The notes below the pieces were generated by a model, which was given only the letters and a program-made list of their open reading frames with translations, had not been told where the DNA came from and did no database searches. From assembly GCF_011300215.1 (NCBI RefSeq), contig NZ_CP049866.1, forward strand, positions 2,542,001 to 2,606,000: a stretch of DNA of 64,000 nt, written 5' to 3'. This DNA is from Nocardioides piscis (GTDB taxonomy: Bacteria > Actinomycetota > Actinomycetes > Propionibacteriales > Nocardioidaceae). This document shows, in pieces, positions 1 to 9,469 of the stretch. Within the stretch, counting starts at the first letter, position 1. Every line of letters starts with the position of its first letter. The position numbers and the translations under genes were made by a program.

Positions 1-2021
1 AAGGACGCCGATCCGTGCGTGAGGGAGCGCAGCTCGGTGGAGTAGCGGCTCAGCTCGATCTGTGGCACGTGAGCCCTGACCACCACCATGCCTGGCTCAT
101 CGGCCGTCTCGCTGCCCAGGACCTTCCCACGTCGCGCCGAAAGGTCTCCCATGACCGTCCCGACCAGGTTGTCACAGATGAGCACCGAGACCTCGTCGAC
201 CGGCTCGAGCAGGCATACGCCTCCGCGGGTCGCGGCGTCGCACAGTGCCAGCCCACCCGCCGTCTGGAACGCCATGTCGGAGGAGTCGACGCTGTGGGCC
301 TTGCCGTCGGTCAGGGTCACCCTGATGTCGACCATCGGGTAGCCGGTCTCGACCCCGCGGCTCATCTGTGACCGGACTCCCTTCTCGACCGAGGGGATGA
401 ACTGGCGTGGCACCGCTCCGCCGACCACGCGGTCGACGAACTCGAACCCGCTGCCCTCCGGGAGCGGCTCGACCTCGATGGTGCACACGGCGTACTGCCC
501 GTGCCCTCCGCTCTGCTTCACGTGCCGGCCGTGTCCGGTGGCGGGCCGGGCGAACGTCTCCCGCAGAGGGACCCGGAGCTCGACCTCCTCGACAGGCACG
601 CCGTACCGGTTGGCGAGCCGGTCGAGCACGACGTCCGCGTGGGCCTCTCCCATCGTCCACAGCACGATCTGGTGGGTCTCCGGGTTGTGCTCGACCCGCA
701 GCGTCGGGTCCTCGGCGGCCAGCCGCTGGAGTCCCGGGGCCAGCTTGTCCTCGTCGATCTTCGACCGCACCCGGATGGCCAGCGGCAGCTGGGGCTCCGG
801 CATTCGCCACGGCTGCAGCACCAGCGGCGCGTCGACGGAGGCAAGCGTGTCGCTGGTCTCGGCATGCCTGAGCCGCCCGATGGCGCAGATGTCGCCGGCA
901 GTCACTGCTGGGGCCGGACGCTGGGTCTTGCCCAAGGGCACCGAGAGGGTCCCGATCCGCTCCACCTCGTCGTGGTCCTCGTGGCTCGAGGCCGGGTCGA
1001 CGCCGGTGGCCCAGGCCGAACGGTGCCCGGACACGTGCACGGTTGCGTCGGGCCGTACGGTCCCCGAGAACACCCGCACCAGACTGACGCGCCCCACGTA
1101 GGGATCGGTTGTCGTCTTGACCACCTCGGCCACCAGCGGACCGGACGGCTCGCACTCGATCTTCGGGCCCGGGCCGCCTGCAGGGGTGTACACGGTGGGT
1201 ATCGGGTGCTCGAGCGGTGAGGGAAATGCGGACACCATGAGGTCGAGCAGCTCCGTGGCCCCCACACCACTGGTCGAGTCGACCGGGACGACAGGGTGCA
1301 ACGATCCCCGCGCAACGGCGAGCTCCAGGTCTCGGACGAGAAGAGCCGTGTCGATCTCCTTGCCGGCGAGATAACGCTCCATCAAGGTCTCGTCCTCGGA
1401 CTCCTCGATGATGCCCTCGATGAGCGCCGCTCGTTGCTCGGCGTGCCCGTGATCACCGGTGATCAGACCGACGAGACGTCTGCCGTCGTGCAGGTAGACC
1501 GGGAGCACCCGGTCGCCGAAGGCGTCTTGGGCCTGCGCCACCACGTCATCGAAGTCGGCGCGGGGGCGGTCGAGCTTGGTGACGGCAACAGCGCGGGGCA
1601 TGGCTACGTCGGCGCACTCGCGCCACAGCGCCACGGTCTGCTCGTCGACCCCCTCGTTGGCGGCGATGACGAACAGGGCGCAGTCCGCTGCGCGCAAGCC
1701 TGCGCGCACCTCGCCGATGAAGTCGACGCACCCCGGGGCGTCCAGCAGGTTCACCTTCACCCCGTCGTGGACCAACGGGGCGAGCGCGAGGGCGACGGAG
1801 CGCTGCTGACGATGCTCGATCTCGTCGAAGTCGCACACCGTGGTGCCGTCCTCGGTGCTCCCGGCACGGTTGAGCACCCCCGCACGGACCAACAGCCGCT
1901 CGACGAGGGTGGTCTTTCCCGCACCCGCCGCCCCCACGACCAGGACGTTGCGTATCGACTCCGGTCGGGACGCGACCGGGGGGCCAGCCGGGCCGACGGT
2001 GCCGCCGGCCGATTTGCTCAC
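1..2021 (-). CDS. EF-G-like translational GTPase (EF-G2 type), C-terminus outside window
   Basis: Ribosome-associated GTPase of the elongation factor G family. From a GTG start preceded by AGGAG the protein shows a P-loop (GAAGAGKT, about residues 30-37), a DxxG-type motif in LLDAPG, and TKLD in place of the usual NKxD, followed by the EF-G domain II-V architecture. The frame runs off the window, so the last domain is incomplete. The variant NKxD motif and the lack of ribosomal-protein neighbours point to the actinobacterial EF-G2 paralogue rather than the housekeeping fusA. EF-G2 is not known to support translocation by itself, so a role in translation quality control or ribosome handling is only inferred. 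Confidence 0.85.
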   Translation of the reverse strand, partial: MSKSAGGTVGPAGPPVASRPESIRNVLVVGAAGAGKTTLVERLLVRAGVLNRAGSTEDGTTVCDFDEIEHRQQRSVALALAPLVHDGVKVNLLDAPGCVDFIGEVRAGLRAADCALFVIAANEGVDEQTVALWRECADVAMPRAVAVTKLDRPRADFDDVVAQAQDAFGDRVLPVYLHDGRRLVGLITGDHGHAEQRAALIEGIIEESEDETLMERYLAGKEIDTALLVRDLELAVARGSLHPVVPVDSTSGVGATELLDLMVSAFPSPLEHPIPTVYTPAGGPGPKIECEPSGPLVAEVVKTTTDPYVGRVSLVRVFSGTVRPDATVHVSGHRSAWATGVDPASSHEDHDEVERIGTLSVPLGKTQRPAPAVTAGDICAIGRLRHAETSDTLASVDAPLVLQPWRMPEPQLPLAIRVRSKIDEDKLAPGLQRLAAEDPTLRVEHNPETHQIVLWTMGEAHADVVLDRLANRYGVPVEEVELRVPLRETFARPATGHGRHVKQSGGHGQYAVCTIEVEPLPEGSGFEFVDRVVGGAVPRQFIPSVEKGVRSQMSRGVETGYPMVDIRVTLTDGKAHSVDSSDMAFQTAGGLALCDAATRGGVCLLEPVDEVSVLICDNLVGTVMGDLSARRGKVLGSETADEPGMVVVRAHVPQIELSRYSTELRSLTHGSAS

Positions 2022-2077
2022 GTGACGGCTCCTGCTCACTCGTCCTGAAGTGTCACCTCGACGGAACCGACCGAGCG

Positions 2078-3139
2078 CTACTCGGTGACGGCTATGCCAC
2101 GGTCGATGAACGCGTTGCGGACCGCGTTGACCTCGGCCTGCGACAGCTTCCCCTGATCACGGAAGAGCTCCGCCGTGCGGATCGTGTGATCGGCTGCCGC
2201 GGCGAACGTCGTGTCCGGCGCGAACGAGAACTGCGACTGCAGGATCAGCGTGTCGGCCTTCGTCGCACCGAGCTTGTTGCGGATGTCCCACAGCGCGCGT
2301 GACCAGATCTGGCCGTCGAAGTGCACCTGGCCGCGCCGGTCGGCGTAGGTCAGGTTGGTGTCGATGCGCCGCAGGCAGTGCGGGGCTGACGGGTCGTACG
2401 ACACCGCGTCCCAGTCGGCGACGCACGGGGCGTCGGCCGTGGGGGCGAGCACGTTGGTGACCGTGACGGCGAGGTAGTCGCCGAACGCCTCACCGATGGC
2501 GCCGGCCTCGATGCTCGTGCCGAAGCCCGCCACCTGGGCGTCGTGCACGGCGTGGCCGTACTCGTGGATGATCACTTCGGCGTCCTCGCCGTCGTCCACG
2601 CCGCCCTTGCCGAGCTTGATCATGTCCTTCTTGTCCCACGAGAAGCTGTTGTCGGCTCCCCACTGGTTGATGCGCAGGTCCTGTGACTCCATGTTGACCG
2701 GCGCGTAGGTGCCGGTGCCGAAGCCGAGGCTCTGGATGTACTTCTGCGTCTCGGTGACCCAGTAGTAGGCCATCACCTGCTCGAACCGGTCGTCGTTGCG
2801 CCGGTAGATGAAGGTGTTGGTCGGGGAGTAGGCCCGGTCGCCAGTCTCGCTGACGACGTTGGCCCAGTCGCCGACGAGGTAGCCGCTGCCGTCGAGGTTG
2901 GTCAGCGTGACGGTTCGGTACGCCGGTGCGAGGGCCGCGTAGTCCGCGTCGTTCTGGTCGGTGAGGGTCTGGTCCTGCAGCGACGCAACCGGGTTGGGGT
3001 AGAAGACCTGACCCGACCCGGTGCTCGAGCCCGACGGCGGCTTGCCGTTGCCGGCCTCCGCTGCACCGGTCACCAGGGTCGCGAGGCCGAGCCCGGCGAG
3101 GGCGACAGCGGCGACGCGTGTATTCGTCCTTGAGCGCAC
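2078..3139 (-). CDS. secreted zinc metalloprotease, HEXXH type (M4/M36-like)
   Basis: Exported metalloprotease of about 353 residues. The N-terminus is basic and then hydrophobic, ending near Ala-Glu-Ala-Gly, which fits a Sec signal peptide. A zinc site HEYGH lies at about residues 192-196, and a downstream GEAFGD segment supplies the expected third ligand (Glu, then Asp), as in gluzincins. The protein is short, with no large FTP/PepSY propeptide. I chose GTG at 3139 because GGAGG sits five bases upstream. A second GTG at 3151 would put that ribosome site inside the gene. The substrate is unknown. Confidence 0.75.
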   Translation of the reverse strand: MRSRTNTRVAAVALAGLGLATLVTGAAEAGNGKPPSGSSTGSGQVFYPNPVASLQDQTLTDQNDADYAALAPAYRTVTLTNLDGSGYLVGDWANVVSETGDRAYSPTNTFIYRRNDDRFEQVMAYYWVTETQKYIQSLGFGTGTYAPVNMESQDLRINQWGADNSFSWDKKDMIKLGKGGVDDGEDAEVIIHEYGHAVHDAQVAGFGTSIEAGAIGEAFGDYLAVTVTNVLAPTADAPCVADWDAVSYDPSAPHCLRRIDTNLTYADRRGQVHFDGQIWSRALWDIRNKLGATKADTLILQSQFSFAPDTTFAAAADHTIRTAELFRDQGKLSQAEVNAVRNAFIDRGIAVTE

Positions 3140-3232
3140 GTGGACCTCCACATCCTTGTCCGGAGTTTGTCAATGTACGTCCTCACCCGCCAACGGAATA
3201 GGGGCCACGATGAGTTCTCCGATGTAGGTGTG

Positions 3233-3263
3233 CTCCGGTAACCGGAGGCCGCCGACAGGCGGC
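3233..3263. promoter_or_regulatory. two adjacent inverted repeats between divergent genes
   Basis: CTCCGGT-A-ACCGGAG (3233-3247) is a 15-bp palindrome with 7-bp arms. It is followed at once by GCCGCC-GACA-GGCGGC (3248-3263). The pair lies between the divergently read protease and LLM oxidoreductase genes, so a terminator role is unlikely. The first repeat could be an operator. Nothing identifies its regulator. Confidence 0.4.
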
Positions 3264-3342
3264 GGCACGACGCGTCGCTGCCTGCGGCTTCGCGAGCGTG
3301 GAACGATGAGTCGACCCACCCGATGAGCTAGGAGAGGCAACG

Positions 3343-4371
3343 ATGCATCTAGGCGTGGACAGCTTCGTCTCCACCGTGACGGATCCCGCCACCGGCCACG
3401 TCATCGGGCCTGCGGAGCGGATGGAGCACCTGCTGGAGGAGATCACGCTCGCGGACCGCGTCGGGCTCTACTCCTTCGGCATCGGCGAGCACCACCGCAG
3501 CGAGTACTTCGATTCGGCCCCAGCAGTCATCCTGGCGGCCGCAGCCGCCCGCACGGAGCGCATCCGGCTCGGCAGCGCGGTGACGGTGTTGAGTGCGGCC
3601 GACCCGGTGCGGGTGTTCCAGCAGTTCGCGACCCTGGACATCATTTCAAAGGGACGGATTGATCTGGTGGTGGGCCGCGGCTCGTTCACGGAGGCTTTCC
3701 CTCTCTTCGGACTGGACCTCGCCGACTATGACTCGCTGTTCACCGAGAAGCTCGAGCTGCTTCTGCGGATCCGCGATGCTGCAGAGGTGACCTGGTCGGG
3801 GCGGCATCGTCCGGCCCTGGTCCGTCAGAGCGTCTATCCGCGCCCGGTGCAGGACCCGCTTCCGATCTGGGTCGGTGTCGGCGGGACCCCCGAGTCATTC
3901 GCCCGCGCCGGACTGCTTGGCCTGCCACTGATGGTGGCGATCATCGGCGGCGAGCCGCGACAGTTCGCTCCGCTCGTGGATCTCTATCGGCGCGCGGGCG
4001 CTGAGGCCGGTCACTCGCCGGACAAGCTCCAGGTGGGGTTGCACGTCTTCGGGTTTGTCGCCGACAGCACCCAGGAAGCGGCAGACACCATCTACCCGGG
4101 ATGGGAGGAGATGTTCACCAAGGTCTCCAGGGAGCGAGGCTTCCCCCGGCCGACCCGGCAACAGTTCGACGCCACGTCTGGCCCGAACGGCGCATTCTTC
4201 ATGGGCGACCCGCAGACGGTGGCCGACAAGATCCATCGCGTCTCTGAACAGCTGGGTGGCGTGAACCGACTGTCTCTGCAAATGACCAACCCGCGGCTGG
4301 CCCACGACGACCTTCTCCGCGGTATCGAGCTCCTCGGCAACGAAGTTGCCCCGCTGGTGGCGACTGCGTAG
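3343..4371 (+). CDS. LLM-class flavin-dependent oxidoreductase
   Basis: Luciferase-like monooxygenase family protein of 342 residues, the usual length for a single TIM-barrel LLM enzyme using FMNH2 or F420. It begins MHLGVDSF, has the conserved GEHH segment near residues 48-51, and contains the family pattern GRIDLVVGRG around residues 103-112. AGGAG lies about nine bases before the ATG. It stands alone between a divergent protease and a convergent acetyltransferase. The sequence does not show whether the cofactor is FMN or F420, or what the substrate is. Confidence 0.8.
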   Translation: MHLGVDSFVSTVTDPATGHVIGPAERMEHLLEEITLADRVGLYSFGIGEHHRSEYFDSAPAVILAAAAARTERIRLGSAVTVLSAADPVRVFQQFATLDIISKGRIDLVVGRGSFTEAFPLFGLDLADYDSLFTEKLELLLRIRDAAEVTWSGRHRPALVRQSVYPRPVQDPLPIWVGVGGTPESFARAGLLGLPLMVAIIGGEPRQFAPLVDLYRRAGAEAGHSPDKLQVGLHVFGFVADSTQEAADTIYPGWEEMFTKVSRERGFPRPTRQQFDATSGPNGAFFMGDPQTVADKIHRVSEQLGGVNRLSLQMTNPRLAHDDLLRGIELLGNEVAPLVATA

Positions 4372-4490
4372 AGGTGGTCACCGGTTCTGGCTGCTTGCCG
4401 CGGACGGCCTGGTCGAGGTCGCGTCCTTGAGTGCTGTAGCGGCCGGATGCAGCAGGTTCCACGTTCACCACCAATGCCAACCTGCACACC

Positions 4491-5156
4491 TCACGCCGGT
4501 TGCCGCACGACCAAGGCGTTGTAGGGACCCAGGCGAGCCACCTCAACGAATCCAGCACTGAGGAAGACGGGCAACGTGCCGGAGTAGAGACGCTCGGACA
4601 ACTGCGGCGCCTGTGTCGTCACGTCAACCGGGTACGCCTCGATCGAGGTGGCGCCACGCGAGCGGGCGAAGGTCACCGACTCGGCGACCAGCTGGCGCAC
4701 CAATCCCGTCCCGCGCGCCTGCGCAAGCACCACGAAGCAGGTGATCGACCACCGAGTGTCGAGGTCGTCACAGTCTGGTCTGAGCTGCGGCAGGAACGGT
4801 GACGCGGTGAGCCGGTCGAGCTCGGCGAGGGGAGCGACTGCGGCCCAGCCGACGGCTCTTTCCCCGGACAGGGTTAGGAGCCCCGGCTCGCGGCCGTCCC
4901 GTACGAGGTTGACGAGAGCCTCTCGATTATCCCGGGTCTCCCGCGACGACCAGAGGTCTGCCGAGCACCGGTGAAACTGGCACCAACAGTGTGAGGACTC
5001 GCCGAGTTGATCGAGCAGGGACACGATTGCGGATTCATAGGCAGGCGAGGCAGGGACGATTCGAACTTGCTGCACAATTGAGCCAAGCACACCCGCAGCC
5101 TCCGGGGAACCATCCACGCGATGCCTTTGGTGCGACTCCACGGGGATAGACATCAT
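4491..5156 (-). CDS. GNAT-family N-acetyltransferase
   Basis: Predicted acetyl-CoA-dependent N-acetyltransferase of up to 221 residues. The segment FVVLAQARGTGLVRQLVAES matches GNAT motif A, the pyrophosphate-binding Q/RxxGxG/A loop (here QARGTG), and a C-terminal strand-helix pair follows. The N-terminal 28 residues look non-conserved, and translation may start lower, near the segment QQVRIVPASPAYE. The acceptor substrate cannot be told. The gene is divergent from the OsmC-like gene. Confidence 0.7.
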   Translation of the reverse strand: MMSIPVESHQRHRVDGSPEAAGVLGSIVQQVRIVPASPAYESAIVSLLDQLGESSHCWCQFHRCSADLWSSRETRDNREALVNLVRDGREPGLLTLSGERAVGWAAVAPLAELDRLTASPFLPQLRPDCDDLDTRWSITCFVVLAQARGTGLVRQLVAESVTFARSRGATSIEAYPVDVTTQAPQLSERLYSGTLPVFLSAGFVEVARLGPYNALVVRQPA

Positions 5157-5245
5157 GCGTCATTGCCTTGCACGGCTCGCGGCGGACAGGCGCATCTCTG
5201 CTGCGATGCCTCGGATTGCGCCGTCTCTATGGGCAGAATCTGCGC

Positions 5246-5635
5246 ATGAACCTGTCACCTCTCGGCGTGCGCGTGACCGCCGGAACCCTTCGCGCCGACG
5301 AAGGGGTCGTGCTGCACCATCTCTGGACGGATGGGGGTGTCGTGGCCAGCCCGGCTGGAAACGGCGCTCAGCTGCTACATCTGTCAGTGGCCCTGTGCGT
5401 TCTCAACGACACCTACCGTGAGGCGGAGAAGCTCGGGATCGAGGTGTCCGGCGTCGCGGTCGAGGCCGATGGCGGCTTTGACGACGAATGGCGATCGACC
5501 GGTATTGCCTACTCCGTGACCCTGGACTCGCGGGCTTCGGCCGAGGACCTGGTTCGCCTCGGTGCTGCGGTCGACGAAGTCGCTGAGGTCCCACGCACGA
5601 TTCGTGCCGGCGCGGCGGTTGAGCGGCTCGCGTAG
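5246..5635 (+). CDS. OsmC-like protein
   Basis: Small protein of 129 residues (MNLSPLGVRVTAGTL start) with the OsmC/Ohr pattern: an N-terminal beta region, the GGNGAQ-like segment SPAGNGAQLLHLSVALCVLN with a conserved Cys at its helix end, and a C-terminal half with VEVSG-like strands. Proteins of this fold reduce organic hydroperoxides, but only one of the two peroxidatic Cys is obvious here, so peroxidase activity is uncertain. ATG at 5246 gives the standard family length. An in-frame upstream start at 5168 adds a non-conserved tail. Confidence 0.65.
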   Translation: MNLSPLGVRVTAGTLRADEGVVLHHLWTDGGVVASPAGNGAQLLHLSVALCVLNDTYREAEKLGIEVSGVAVEADGGFDDEWRSTGIAYSVTLDSRASAEDLVRLGAAVDEVAEVPRTIRAGAAVERLA

Positions 5636-5771
5636 CCATCGCTGCCCAGGCAGCGCGGGACAACGAGGCCCAAACGCACACGCGTCGGAAACGACGCACC
5701 TTTGTCAAGGGGCGTCGTACCCGGGAGCGCTTCTCGGTGCAGACTGGTCATCGCATAGGGAGGAGTGAAAG

Positions 5772-6341
5772 ATGCCCGAGTTGGTGGTCGACTTCATCAC
5801 TTCGCTCGACGGGTATGCCTCGGCAGAGGGCTGGCCTGGCTGGTGGGGTTTGGAGGGACCGGAGTACCTCGCGTGGTTGGCGGAGAGTCCTGAGCAGGAC
5901 TACATGGTCCTGATGGGCGCCAACACCTACAGGCTCATGCACGGCCTCACCGAGGAAGGCGAACCGGGGACTGACGTCTTGGGGGGCATGTCCAAAACCG
6001 TCTTCTCCAGGACGCTGGCCGGCCCGCTGCAGTGGGAGAATTCGACCTTGATCGCCGGCGATGCGGCCGAGGCCGTACGGGAGATGAAGGACACCGGCGA
6101 GAAGTCGATGCGCACCATCGGCAGCCTTGCTCTCTGCCGGTCCCTGTTGGTGGCTGGGCTGGTTGACCGGTTCCGGGTGGTGGTGTTCCCCGTGATCACG
6201 GGGGCAACGGGCAGCGAGCGGATCTACGACGGCTATCCCGACGTCGCCCTCGACATGATTGACAGCCGCACCTTCGACGGCCAGATCCAGCTCGTCGAGT
6301 ACGTGCCAAAGGTGCTGGACCGCCCGCCGGGCACGTCCTGA
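5772..6341 (+). CDS. dihydrofolate-reductase-like protein (RibD C-terminal fold)
   Basis: Protein of 189 residues beginning MPELVVDFITSLDGYAS, the typical opening of the RibD C-terminal/DHFR-like fold that binds NADPH. The segment LMGANTYRLM and the later GSLALCRSLLVAGLVDRFRV match the second and third conserved blocks (a G-S-x-x-L motif then the LVDE-like strand). These stand-alone proteins are rarely characterised. Riboflavin or folate synthesis is unlikely without partner genes. AGGAG lies just before the ATG. Confidence 0.75.
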   Translation: MPELVVDFITSLDGYASAEGWPGWWGLEGPEYLAWLAESPEQDYMVLMGANTYRLMHGLTEEGEPGTDVLGGMSKTVFSRTLAGPLQWENSTLIAGDAAEAVREMKDTGEKSMRTIGSLALCRSLLVAGLVDRFRVVVFPVITGATGSERIYDGYPDVALDMIDSRTFDGQIQLVEYVPKVLDRPPGTS

Positions 6342-6470
6342 GATTCGGGTCCGTCCTGCCGCCATTCACGCTTGTCGAGGATCAGCTACCCAACCGGTAC
6401 GCGGCGACGTGGGGCGGCACTGAGGACGGCCAGGCCCAGGGTTGGACTTCCGGACCGCTCAGGTCGCAGA

Positions 6471-6476
6471 TAGCGT
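6471..6476 (+). promoter_or_regulatory. -10 box for leaderless cupin gene
   Basis: TAGCGT, six bases before the ATG at 6483, with no ribosome site between. This is the TAnnnT-N6/7-start layout of leaderless actinobacterial transcripts. Confidence 0.5.
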
Positions 6477-6482
6477 CCGAGC

Positions 6483-6968
6483 ATGTCGTACCCGGACCCC
6501 ACGTACTTCGGCAACGGCGACGCCCTGGCTCGCTACCGCCCGGCGACCACGCCACCCGACCTGCCTCTTCCCGGTGGCTCGGCGAGCTACCTGGCCACGG
6601 GGGCGACGACTGACGGCCGCTTCGGGCTCTACCGATGGGACATGGGCCAGGAGCCGGCCGGGGCACAGCCGCACTTCCACCGGACCATCAGCGAGTCCTT
6701 CTTCGTGGTCTCGGGCACGGTCCAGCTCTTCAATGGCAGCACCTGGCTGGAGGGCCGACCGGGCGACTTCCTCCACGTGCCGGAGGGAGGCCTCCACGGC
6801 TTCCGCAACGAGTCAGGCGAGCCTGCCTCGCTGCTGATCCTCTTCGCGCCCGGCGCCCCCCGTGAGGCCTACTTCGAAGCGCTGGTCGAGCTCGCCGAGG
6901 GGCGCTGGACCCCGAGCCACGACGAGCTGCGGGAGTTCATGGAGAAGCACGACAACATCTACGTGTGA
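6483..6968 (+). CDS. cupin-domain protein
   Basis: A 161-residue single-domain cupin. The metal-binding motifs are visible: PHFHRTISESFFVVSG (motif 1, with two His and a Glu) and a downstream PGDFLHVPEGGLHGFRN (motif 2, with His). It is probably a small metal-dependent isomerase, dioxygenase or sensor, and the substrate cannot be inferred. The gene has no Shine-Dalgarno sequence and starts six bases after a -10-like TAGCGT. Confidence 0.75.
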   Translation: MSYPDPTYFGNGDALARYRPATTPPDLPLPGGSASYLATGATTDGRFGLYRWDMGQEPAGAQPHFHRTISESFFVVSGTVQLFNGSTWLEGRPGDFLHVPEGGLHGFRNESGEPASLLILFAPGAPREAYFEALVELAEGRWTPSHDELREFMEKHDNIYV

Positions 6969-7004
6969 GCGGCGGACACCCGGACCCGCATCAATCCGAG
7001 CCCG

Positions 7005-8729
7005 TCAGGCGCCCTCCTCGGTCAGGGCCGTGACTGGCAGCCAGTCGGCTCCGAGGAGCTGGGCGAGATCGGCGAGCCCGGTGGTGTCGCCGCCCACTGT
7101 GTCGGAGGCCGCGGCGATCCGCTCCACCATCACCTTGCCGACCTGTTCCTCGACGGTGCCTTCGGCATACGCGATGTGCCACGGCGAGACCTGGTGGTCG
7201 CGGTGGGTGCGGCCGGTCACCTGCCGCCCGGCAATGCCCGAGAAGCGCGCCTGGTGGAAGACACCGACCCGCGACTCCGTGCTCGCACTGCGACCGTCGG
7301 CGAGGGTCTCGCCGGCGTGCAGGCTGATCGAGGCGACCGTGGTGAAGACGCAGACCTTCGCCTGACCGGTCTGGAACCGCAGTCGCTCGGCCTCTGGATC
7401 GAACCGGTCGCGGCCGTAGATCGTGGCAACGTCGATGCCGGAGTCACGCAGTCGGTCGGCGATCGGGTCGGCGGCCGTCGCCACGAACTCGACCGAGCAC
7501 GCCACCTGTCGTTCGCTGTCGACCTGCTGGGCGATCCAGGCAACCGTCGAGTCGACGCGAATGAGCCCGGCCTTCTGCCGGAACCGCAGGAGGGCGGCCC
7601 GACCCAACGCCTTGTTGCGACCGCGCCGGGCGATGTCCATCTCGCGACAGAACTCGCCCCACTCCGCCTCGTAGGCCGTCCGCTCGGTCGGCGTGAGCGT
7701 CACGGGCATGCCCGAGATCGGCACCGGCCCCCAGGCCGCAGCTCGGTGCAGCATCGCTGGAGGCCGCTCTTCGTCGAGCCAGCCGCGCACGAGCTTGAGG
7801 TCCGCAGCCCGCCGGGCCGGATCGGTGGTCCACGTCGCGCCGTAGCGTCCCTGTTCCACCCCGACCCCGTGACGTTCGAGCGCGGCGGCGAAGGTTTCAC
7901 CGGGTCGCGCCGCCGAGGTCCACTCCTTCATCGGCTCGCCCAGCACCTGCGCATAGGCCGGAGCGAGGTAGGGCAGCTCGAGCGGCGTGTGTCCGGGCGT
8001 CGCCGTCGTCGCGATGACGAACGGGGCCTTGTCGTGCGGCTGCCCGTGTCCCGAGATCCGCGCCCAGAGCTTCCACCGCTTCGTCGTCGTACGCCGCAGG
8101 GCGTGGGCCTCGTCCGCGATGATCACGTCCCAGGTGTGATCCTTGACCTTCTCCAGCCGGTCCCACGTGATCACGACCCATTCCAGCCCCCCATCCCCGA
8201 GCGCCGTGATCGTGCGGCACCAGTGGCCGATGGTGATCGCGGCGGGCCGGTCGGCCACGACGAGCACCCGGCGCGCACCGCGGAGGTCACCCACGGCCGT
8301 CGCCCCGAGGACCGCGGCGATCGTCTTGCCGACGCCCGGCTCGTCGGCGAGCAGGAACTGCCGTCCGCCCGCCGCAGCGCGCGCCGCGATCGCATCAGCC
8401 GCTTCGAACTGGATCCTGCGAGGCTCGAGCGCGTCGGTCGGCTCGAGGCTGGGCGTGGGTTGGTCAGGGTTGAGGGTGTTCTCGATGAACCGACCGAGCG
8501 TGTACGGCCCCGGAGAGCACGGCGCAAGGTGCGCGGGCAAGGCGCGCCCCACGTACAGGTGGGTCTTGACGGCAGGGTGCCAGGTGGCCCCGTCGACCTG
8601 CGTCCCGTACGGGACATCGAGCACCCACAGCCGTTCGCCCGGCCCGGCGACCGGCAGCGGTCGCTGCTGCGTGCCGCTCCGGCGCGACGACGCGCTGCGT
8701 CGAGCACTGGATCGTCGAGAACTGGCCAC
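7005..8729 (-). CDS. SNF2/DEAD-like superfamily 2 helicase
   Basis: ATPase of 574 residues. After an Arg/Ser-rich N-terminus it has a Walker A motif DEPGVGKT (about 129-136), a DEAH box (about 206-209), a TAT-type motif III (ATTATPG) and a C-terminal helicase half ending with GRTHRDHQ, which fits motif VI. The layout resembles phage and mobile-element SNF2-like helicases more than Rad54-type remodelers. There is no methylase, nuclease or phage gene next to it, so it is an orphan. Start is a GTG at 8729. Confidence 0.75.
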   Translation of the reverse strand: MASSRRSSARRSASSRRSGTQQRPLPVAGPGERLWVLDVPYGTQVDGATWHPAVKTHLYVGRALPAHLAPCSPGPYTLGRFIENTLNPDQPTPSLEPTDALEPRRIQFEAADAIAARAAAGGRQFLLADEPGVGKTIAAVLGATAVGDLRGARRVLVVADRPAAITIGHWCRTITALGDGGLEWVVITWDRLEKVKDHTWDVIIADEAHALRRTTTKRWKLWARISGHGQPHDKAPFVIATTATPGHTPLELPYLAPAYAQVLGEPMKEWTSAARPGETFAAALERHGVGVEQGRYGATWTTDPARRAADLKLVRGWLDEERPPAMLHRAAAWGPVPISGMPVTLTPTERTAYEAEWGEFCREMDIARRGRNKALGRAALLRFRQKAGLIRVDSTVAWIAQQVDSERQVACSVEFVATAADPIADRLRDSGIDVATIYGRDRFDPEAERLRFQTGQAKVCVFTTVASISLHAGETLADGRSASTESRVGVFHQARFSGIAGRQVTGRTHRDHQVSPWHIAYAEGTVEEQVGKVMVERIAAASDTVGGDTTGLADLAQLLGADWLPVTALTEEGA

Positions 8730-8989
8730 CCCCGGACGCTAACGGGGTCTCCTCCACCAGCGGAGCCGCCCCGCCGACGTCCGCACCCCGGTCGAGGCGC
8801 ACTTCCCCCGTGCTGATCCCGGCCGTTGTCGCCGGTCGCCTGGTGTGGAGCAATCGCGGCGGAGAGACTCCGCGGGCGCTGCGCATCTGGCACTCTGCCT
8901 GACATGGACCACCCGGCGGGGACGGTCGGGCGAGTTCTGGGGCCCCTCGACCACCAGGCCCCAGGCAAGACGGCTGACGCCGGTGTGCC

Positions 8990-9469
8990 GTGACGAAGCG
9001 CTGGACGCCCCGCTCGGAGATCGCCTTGGTGAGCGATCCCTACACGTACACCGTCCCGGGGCCGCCCGGAGCGGCTCCCATGTCGCATTTCCAGGTTGTT
9101 GAGGTGACCTATGTCGACGGGTCGGTCGAACGCGTCCCCGCCGAGAACGTCGTCTCGCTGTCCGGGCAGCGCAGCGACACCGCCTACCTGATCTCGTTGG
9201 CCGTCGGTGTGCCGGCGGTCGTACTGATGGTCCTCTTGGCATTCGACGACACATACGGCGCGGCATTGGGCGCGGGCACGCTCGTCCTCGCGATGTCGTC
9301 GGCTCTCGGTTGTGCCTTCGCCGTGGCGGGGTTGCGGTCACAGACCCGCCGGTTCCGAGTCGCGGCCTTGGTCCTGACCCTGGTCCCGGCCGGCGTCATG
9401 GTGGCCTACGTGGGATTCCTCATCGCCTTCGTCGTGCTGGTCCTCGGCTCAGGGAACCCAAATAGTTGA
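8990..9469 (+). CDS. small membrane protein, three predicted TM segments
   Basis: Unrecognised protein of 159 residues. Residues about 65-81, 87-107 and 118-150 are strongly hydrophobic, which suggests three membrane spans after a soluble N-terminus. GTG at 8990 gives this length. A later ATG at 9080 would remove about 30 residues and may be the true start. Its 3' end overlaps the convergent uridine-kinase-like gene by about 20 bases. Confidence 0.55.
   Translation: MTKRWTPRSEIALVSDPYTYTVPGPPGAAPMSHFQVVEVTYVDGSVERVPAENVVSLSGQRSDTAYLISLAVGVPAVVLMVLLAFDDTYGAALGAGTLVLAMSSALGCAFAVAGLRSQTRRFRVAALVLTLVPAGVMVAYVGFLIAFVVLVLGSGNPNS

Noticed and set aside
172..1155. Arg/Gly-rich minus-strand frame inside the EF-G-like gene
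   Set aside because: It is a wrong frame of the same strand; the EF-G2 frame carries the conserved motifs.
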